9,299 nucleotides of DNA from CAJQQY01 sp964352225 (GTDB taxonomy: Bacteria; Bacteroidota; Bacteroidia; Chitinophagales; Saprospiraceae). Positions 6,002 through 9,299 of the stretch are shown one piece after another (the stretch's first letter is position 1; every line of letters starts with the position of its first letter). The notes below the pieces were generated by a model, which saw only the letters and a program-made list of their open reading frames with translations, did not search any database and was not told where the DNA came from. A program made the position numbers and the translations under genes. The stretch covers positions 1 through 9,299 of the forward strand of contig CAYGRM010000273.1 in NCBI GenBank assembly GCA_964352225.1, written 5' to 3'.

Positions 6002-7927
6002 CTCAAACCAATCCCGCTCAATCCCCCCTCCCTCCAATCCTGCAACTCCAATGAAATCATCGCCCAAAGCCACGACAACCTCGGCGAATATTATCTAGTC
6101 AAAAAAAATTATAAAAAAGCTCTTTTCCATTTTCAAAAAGCCATCCAAACCCTTCTCCCAAGATTTCAACGAAATGAAGATTGGCATAATCCCACTAAGA
6201 TGGATGTTGAATTAGCCTTCAATAAAATTGATCTTTTAGTTTACCTAGGTGATAAAGCCAAAACACTTCGTCTCCTTTCTCAAGGTGAGAATGACCAAAA
6301 ATATTTAACCTCAGCACTTCAAGTATTTGAACTCGGAGATGTCGTCATCGACCAACTTCGGAAAGAGCATCAAGACCAAGACACTAAACTTTTTTGGAGA
6401 AAAGAAGCGATTCCTTTTTATGAAAATGCGATTGAAGTTTGTTATGAAATGCAAAATGTCGAAAAGGCATTTTTCTTTTTTGAAAAAAGTAAAGCGATTT
6501 TATTGCTGGAGGCTTTGCAAACTTCTGATGCGTTGGAGTTGATTCCGGATAGCTTGAAAAATCATATTTTGACACTCCAACAAAATTTGCTTAAAACAAA
6601 AGAAGAGTTAGAAAATACCAATTCTGCAGGAACAGAAAGAGAAGATATTATCAAAAATTTGGTAAGTATGCAAGCGGAATTTGAATTTGAGTTAGAGCAA
6701 TTGGCGAAGGATTATCCAAAGTTTTATGAGGTGAAATTTGGAACAAAAGTGCTGTCGCTTGACGAGGTGCAAAATGTAAATTCTGAATTGTCAGGTAAAA
6801 GCACCATTCATTATTTTTATGGAGAAAAAAATATTTATGCCATTACCTGTTTGCCGACAAGGCAGACATTATCTTTTCAAATAGCAAAATTACATCAGCT
6901 TGGCAAAACTTCTTCTATCGAAAAAGAAATTCGAACACTACTTTCTTTTTTTGAAAAGTCCTCGAATATAGAAAATGCACCTGACGTATTTTTAAAACAA
7001 TCAAAAAAAGTTTATGATATTTTAATTGCTCCATTGTCAATTGGAAGAGGGGAGAAATTAATTATTTTTCCAGATGGAGCATTGGCTTATTTGCCTTTTG
7101 AAGCATTGGTAGCTGAAGCATCTAATGACATTAGTTCGGCTAATTATTTAATAAAAAATCACCTACTTCAATATGGATATTCTGCCACTATTTTTTCAAA
7201 ACAAAATAAGAAAGCCAATTCGTCTACTGAAAATTCGATTGCAGCTTTTGCCCCATTTGCAGATGGCTCAGTAAATTCTAATTATGCAGCACTTTCATTT
7301 AGTCAAGATGAGTTGGGAGAAATTAGCGAACAAGTAGATGGTGTTTTTTTAAAAAACCAAGATGCCACCAAGCAATACTTTTTAGAAAGTAGCAATGAGT
7401 TTTCTGTGTTACATTTATCCACTCATGCCTTTTCTTCAGCAACGGAGGCGAAGCCACATATTGTTTTTGCTGATACTTCTTTGTTCCTTTCTGAACTGTA
7501 TGGATTAGAAATCCCTGCGAACTTGGTCGTGTTAAGTGCGTGTCAATCGAACATTGGAAAGTTGTCGCCAGGCGAAGGAGTGATGAGTTTGGGAAGAGGA
7601 TTTACCTTTGCAGGTTCGAAAAGTTTAGTGTCAAGTTTATGGAATGTGAATGCCGTTTCGACGAGTACGATTTTATCTGATTTTTATAAAAATCTACAAT
7701 CTGGTATTTCCAAATATGAATCATTGCATGCCGCAAAATTGGCTTATTTAGAAAATGAAAATATTCCGAGCTACGAACGATCTCCCTATTATTGGGCTGG
7801 GTTGATTTATTATGGAGATGATGGAGGAGTGATTTTAAAAGAAAAAACGAATAATAAATTTTATGGTTTGTTGGCTTTCGGTGTCTTGTGTTTTGTGTTT
7901 GGATTTTATTTTTCTCGCAAAAAATAG
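6002..7927 (+). CDS. TPR-CHAT protease gene, 3' part (last TPR, CHAT caspase-like domain, membrane anchor)
   Basis: This continues the gene starting at 5112; the frame is open from directly after the Ns, so the ATG at 6200 is internal. A TPR unit is readable at about 6065-6150 (HDNLGEYYLVKKNYKKALFH), followed by a helical, partly coiled-coil linker. The CHAT domain (about 6770-7840) is a caspase-like cysteine peptidase. Its catalytic His is in LHLSTHA (codon 7424-7426) and its Cys in VVLSACQS (codon 7541-7543), followed by the usual GEGVMSLGRGF and SLWNV motifs, so it should be active. A transmembrane helix (7859-7912) and S-R-K-K end the protein. With the N-terminal signal peptide this predicts a periplasm-facing protease anchored in the inner membrane. 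The whole protein is at least about 935 residues. Many CHAT proteases act in regulated proteolysis or cell-death systems; the substrate here is unknown. Confidence 0.88.
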   Translation, partial: LKPIPLNPPSLQSCNSNEIIAQSHDNLGEYYLVKKNYKKALFHFQKAIQTLLPRFQRNEDWHNPTKMDVELAFNKIDLLVYLGDKAKTLRLLSQGENDQKYLTSALQVFELGDVVIDQLRKEHQDQDTKLFWRKEAIPFYENAIEVCYEMQNVEKAFFFFEKSKAILLLEALQTSDALELIPDSLKNHILTLQQNLLKTKEELENTNSAGTEREDIIKNLVSMQAEFEFELEQLAKDYPKFYEVKFGTKVLSLDEVQNVNSELSGKSTIHYFYGEKNIYAITCLPTRQTLSFQIAKLHQLGKTSSIEKEIRTLLSFFEKSSNIENAPDVFLKQSKKVYDILIAPLSIGRGEKLIIFPDGALAYLPFEALVAEASNDISSANYLIKNHLLQYGYSATIFSKQNKKANSSTENSIAAFAPFADGSVNSNYAALSFSQDELGEISEQVDGVFLKNQDATKQYFLESSNEFSVLHLSTHAFSSATEAKPHIVFADTSLFLSELYGLEIPANLVVLSACQSNIGKLSPGEGVMSLGRGFTFAGSKSLVSSLWNVNAVSTSTILSDFYKNLQSGISKYESLHAAKLAYLENENIPSYERSPYYWAGLIYYGDDGGVILKEKTNNKFYGLLAFGVLCFVFGFYFSRKK

Positions 7928-7938
7928 AGTGGATTTCA

Positions 7939-7946
7939 TACCTTTA
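7939..7946 (+). promoter_or_regulatory. Possible Bacteroidota -7 promoter element
   Basis: TACCTTTA matches 7 of 8 positions of the TAnnTTTG consensus for the primary sigma factor of Bacteroidota and lies 17 nt before the ATG of the beta-barrel gene. No TTG is seen at the usual -33 distance. The gene could instead be read from the TPR-CHAT transcript, whose stop is only 36 nt away. Confidence 0.35.
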
Positions 7947-7963
7947 GCATAAATGCAATAAAT

Positions 7964-9019
7964 ATGAAATCTCTCAAATCTTTACCTTTCCTAGTTTTAA
8001 CAATGCTGTTTCTTAATCTTCCATTGTTGGGACAGTCTGATCATTGGAAAAATGCTTATGCTGATGTGGAAGCCAACTTTTCTATTGTTGGAACTACTAT
8101 TGGATTAGCTGGTGGTTACAAGTTTAATCGTTTTGCAGGTATTGGACTCAAATTTGAAAAATCTATTTTAAAAGAAAACTATAATATTTTAAGCCTCAAT
8201 TTTAGAGGGACAAATTTTAAACCGGGTGATCGATGGGGCTGCTATTATACAGGCTCTTTTGGAAAAGGGTTTGGGGATTATGAGTCTGATCAATTGGATT
8301 TAGCTATTGGTGTTCGTTATGAACGTTTAGGAATTGCGATTGGAATTCATGATGATGAGATGAGTCTTAAAATTAGCCAGTTGCTTGGTGATTTTAAAGG
8401 ACGAGGAACATTGCAAGGAAAAGTATTTTCCCCTACACCTAAAAAGCGAGATGGTAAAAGTAATGATGACGATGCTACCGATAATTCTAATAAAAAAAGA
8501 CCTTCTTATTTTCATTTTTTACTCGGGATGGGATCGGTGAATGATCATGCTGTATATAAAAGATTTAATCGTGAAGTAATCATGTTTAATCTAGGAGGAG
8601 GAGTACAGATAAATAATTATTTAGGATATGGTGTTGCCCTTCGTGGTGGGTCGTCAGTTAATCCTAATGGAGACAATCTTAATTTTTTAGCCATTGGAGC
8701 AAATTTTAATGGGTATCCAAATATTTTTTTTTACAATATCACGCTTGGCCCGGTATTGAATTATTCACTTGTTGATGATGGCGAATTTCCCGGATTATTA
8801 TTTGATGATAGTAAAGGTTTTCCTCTCTTTTTTGAAATCAAAGGAGGGTTTCGCTTATTTCGTAAAGTTTCCTTTGGTATGGGGTACTTCGCATCTTCTA
8901 AAATTAAAGGCAACTATAGACAGTATGATGATCCGAGGGGTAGTAATACTTTAATTATTAATGAAGAGCGTAGGTCATCATTTTCAGGAATACAGTTTTT
9001 TGTTGGATTGACTATTTGA
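7964..9019 (+). CDS. Probable outer-membrane beta-barrel protein
   Basis: The specific family is not recognised. A Sec signal peptide (residues 1-24, ending L-L-G-Q) precedes a sequence of alternating hydrophobic, aromatic and glycine residues typical of amphipathic beta-strands, closing with F-V-G-L-T-I at the C-terminus as in many outer-membrane barrels. A similar strand-turn-strand pattern recurs three times: GGYKFNRFAGIGLKFE (about 50-65), GVQINNYLGYGVALRGG (about 214-230) and GGFRLFRKVSFGMGYF (about 294-309). A polar Lys/Asp/Asn-rich linker at about 150-180 separates two blocks and is probably a long loop. It is the last gene of the plus-strand run, 36 nt after the TPR-CHAT stop. A pore, a surface adhesin or a partner of the neighbouring proteases are all possible; nothing in the sequence decides. 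Confidence 0.7.
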   Translation: MKSLKSLPFLVLTMLFLNLPLLGQSDHWKNAYADVEANFSIVGTTIGLAGGYKFNRFAGIGLKFEKSILKENYNILSLNFRGTNFKPGDRWGCYYTGSFGKGFGDYESDQLDLAIGVRYERLGIAIGIHDDEMSLKISQLLGDFKGRGTLQGKVFSPTPKKRDGKSNDDDATDNSNKKRPSYFHFLLGMGSVNDHAVYKRFNREVIMFNLGGGVQINNYLGYGVALRGGSSVNPNGDNLNFLAIGANFNGYPNIFFYNITLGPVLNYSLVDDGEFPGLLFDDSKGFPLFFEIKGGFRLFRKVSFGMGYFASSKIKGNYRQYDDPRGSNTLIINEERRSSFSGIQFFVGLTI

Positions 9020-9045
9020 AATAACTAAATTTCCCTTTGTTGAAA

Positions 9046-9297
9046 TCACGATATTACTTTTCGTAGGTTGCTAATAATTTTTGCAATACTTTTTTCTTCA
9101 AAAAAATAGACTAAGCGCAAAACGAAATTTAAAATTCGAGAAGGAGGATTTTGAATGATTTTATTGAAACCAGCGACGGTGTTATCTGTCTTTTCAATCA
9201 AAAATTTTTCAGCCTTTTCATTATACTCAAGTGCAGCAATTCCATTGGCAAACTTCCAAGCAAATTTGAGGGCGTTGCTTAATGTAACTGACTCCAT
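9046..9297 (-). CDS. Unidentified reading frame at the right edge, possibly a 3' fragment
   Basis: This frame runs convergently to the barrel gene and ends 26 nt from its stop. It encodes 83 residues from an ATG only 2 nt inside the window edge, and the frame is still open there, so the true start may lie outside. The protein looks helical and basic, with a hydrophobic stretch (ILNFVLRLVYFFE) and several charged Lys/Glu positions. No signal peptide or known motif is visible. The intergenic gap shows no clear bidirectional terminator. Confidence 0.5.
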   Translation of the reverse strand: MESVTLSNALKFAWKFANGIAALEYNEKAEKFLIEKTDNTVAGFNKIIQNPPSRILNFVLRLVYFFEEKSIAKIISNLRKVIS

Positions 9298-9299
9298 CG

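Noticed and set aside
5992..6098. Ser/Pro/Thr-rich end of the TPR reading frame after the Ns
   Set aside because: It is the wrong frame beyond the gap; the frame carrying TPR and CHAT motifs is open over the same bases.
6200..6202. ATG at 6200 as the start of a separate CHAT gene
   Set aside because: The frame is open upstream to the gap and encodes a recognisable TPR, and a start here would leave the CHAT half without its TPRs or signal peptide.
6327..6575. Short reading frames on either strand overlapping the TPR-CHAT gene
   Set aside because: They lie inside a well-supported gene in other frames and show no motif or start context.
5112..7927. Craspase-type TPR-CHAT of a type III-E CRISPR system
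   Set aside because: No CRISPR array or gRAMP gene is present, and this protein has a signal peptide and membrane anchor.
9047..9053. CACGATA near the end of the minus-strand frame as a fourth leader copy
   Set aside because: Only this core matches; the GTGTA and CAATAAC blocks are missing and it overlaps coding sequence.

Overview
The window looks like a piece of an uncultured Bacteroidota genome, most likely Saprospiria- or Flavobacteriia-like. It is AT-rich. Two lipoproteins carry the Bacteroidota surface-export motif after the lipobox cysteine, a protease ends in a type IX secretion (T9SS) sorting tail with a YPNP motif, and signal peptides end in the SQ/GQ pattern common in this phylum. 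One run of 10 Ns (5992-6001) is an assembly gap inside a gene.

Layout. (1) 83-1690 and 1943-2644 encode two unrelated surface lipoproteins: a 535-aa PKD-containing protein and a 233-aa protein with a Gly/Ala-rich hydrophobic C-terminus. Each is preceded by a copy of the same roughly 44-bp leader element, and the two genes start with nearly the same signal-peptide coding sequence. Inverted repeats follow the first gene (1756-1809) and a clear intrinsic terminator follows the second (2701-2735). (2) 2937-5102 encodes a secreted S8 subtilase with an N-terminal beta-sandwich-like domain and a C-terminal T9SS tail. Its leader holds a more diverged copy of the shared element and a GC-rich patch with a strong Shine-Dalgarno-like sequence, a 7-residue mini-ORF and a palindrome. 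(3) 9 nt downstream starts a signal-peptide/TPR/CHAT caspase-like protease/C-terminal membrane-anchor gene (5112-7927). It is one gene broken by the N gap. A perfect 14-bp hairpin with a T-run, shaped like an intrinsic terminator, lies inside its signal-peptide coding sequence. (4) 7964-9019 encodes a probable outer-membrane beta-barrel protein. (5) A convergent unidentified reading frame runs off the right edge (9046-9297, minus strand).

Functional reading (inference): all five complete plus-strand genes have export signals, so the window is a cell-envelope locus: two surface lipoproteins, a T9SS-secreted protease, a membrane-anchored CHAT protease whose TPR and protease domains should face the periplasm, and a barrel protein. 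The tight subtilase-CHAT spacing suggests two proteases under linked expression, possibly attenuated by the hairpin. Substrates and the biological role cannot be read from the sequence. No tRNA, rRNA, CRISPR, transposase or prophage feature was seen.
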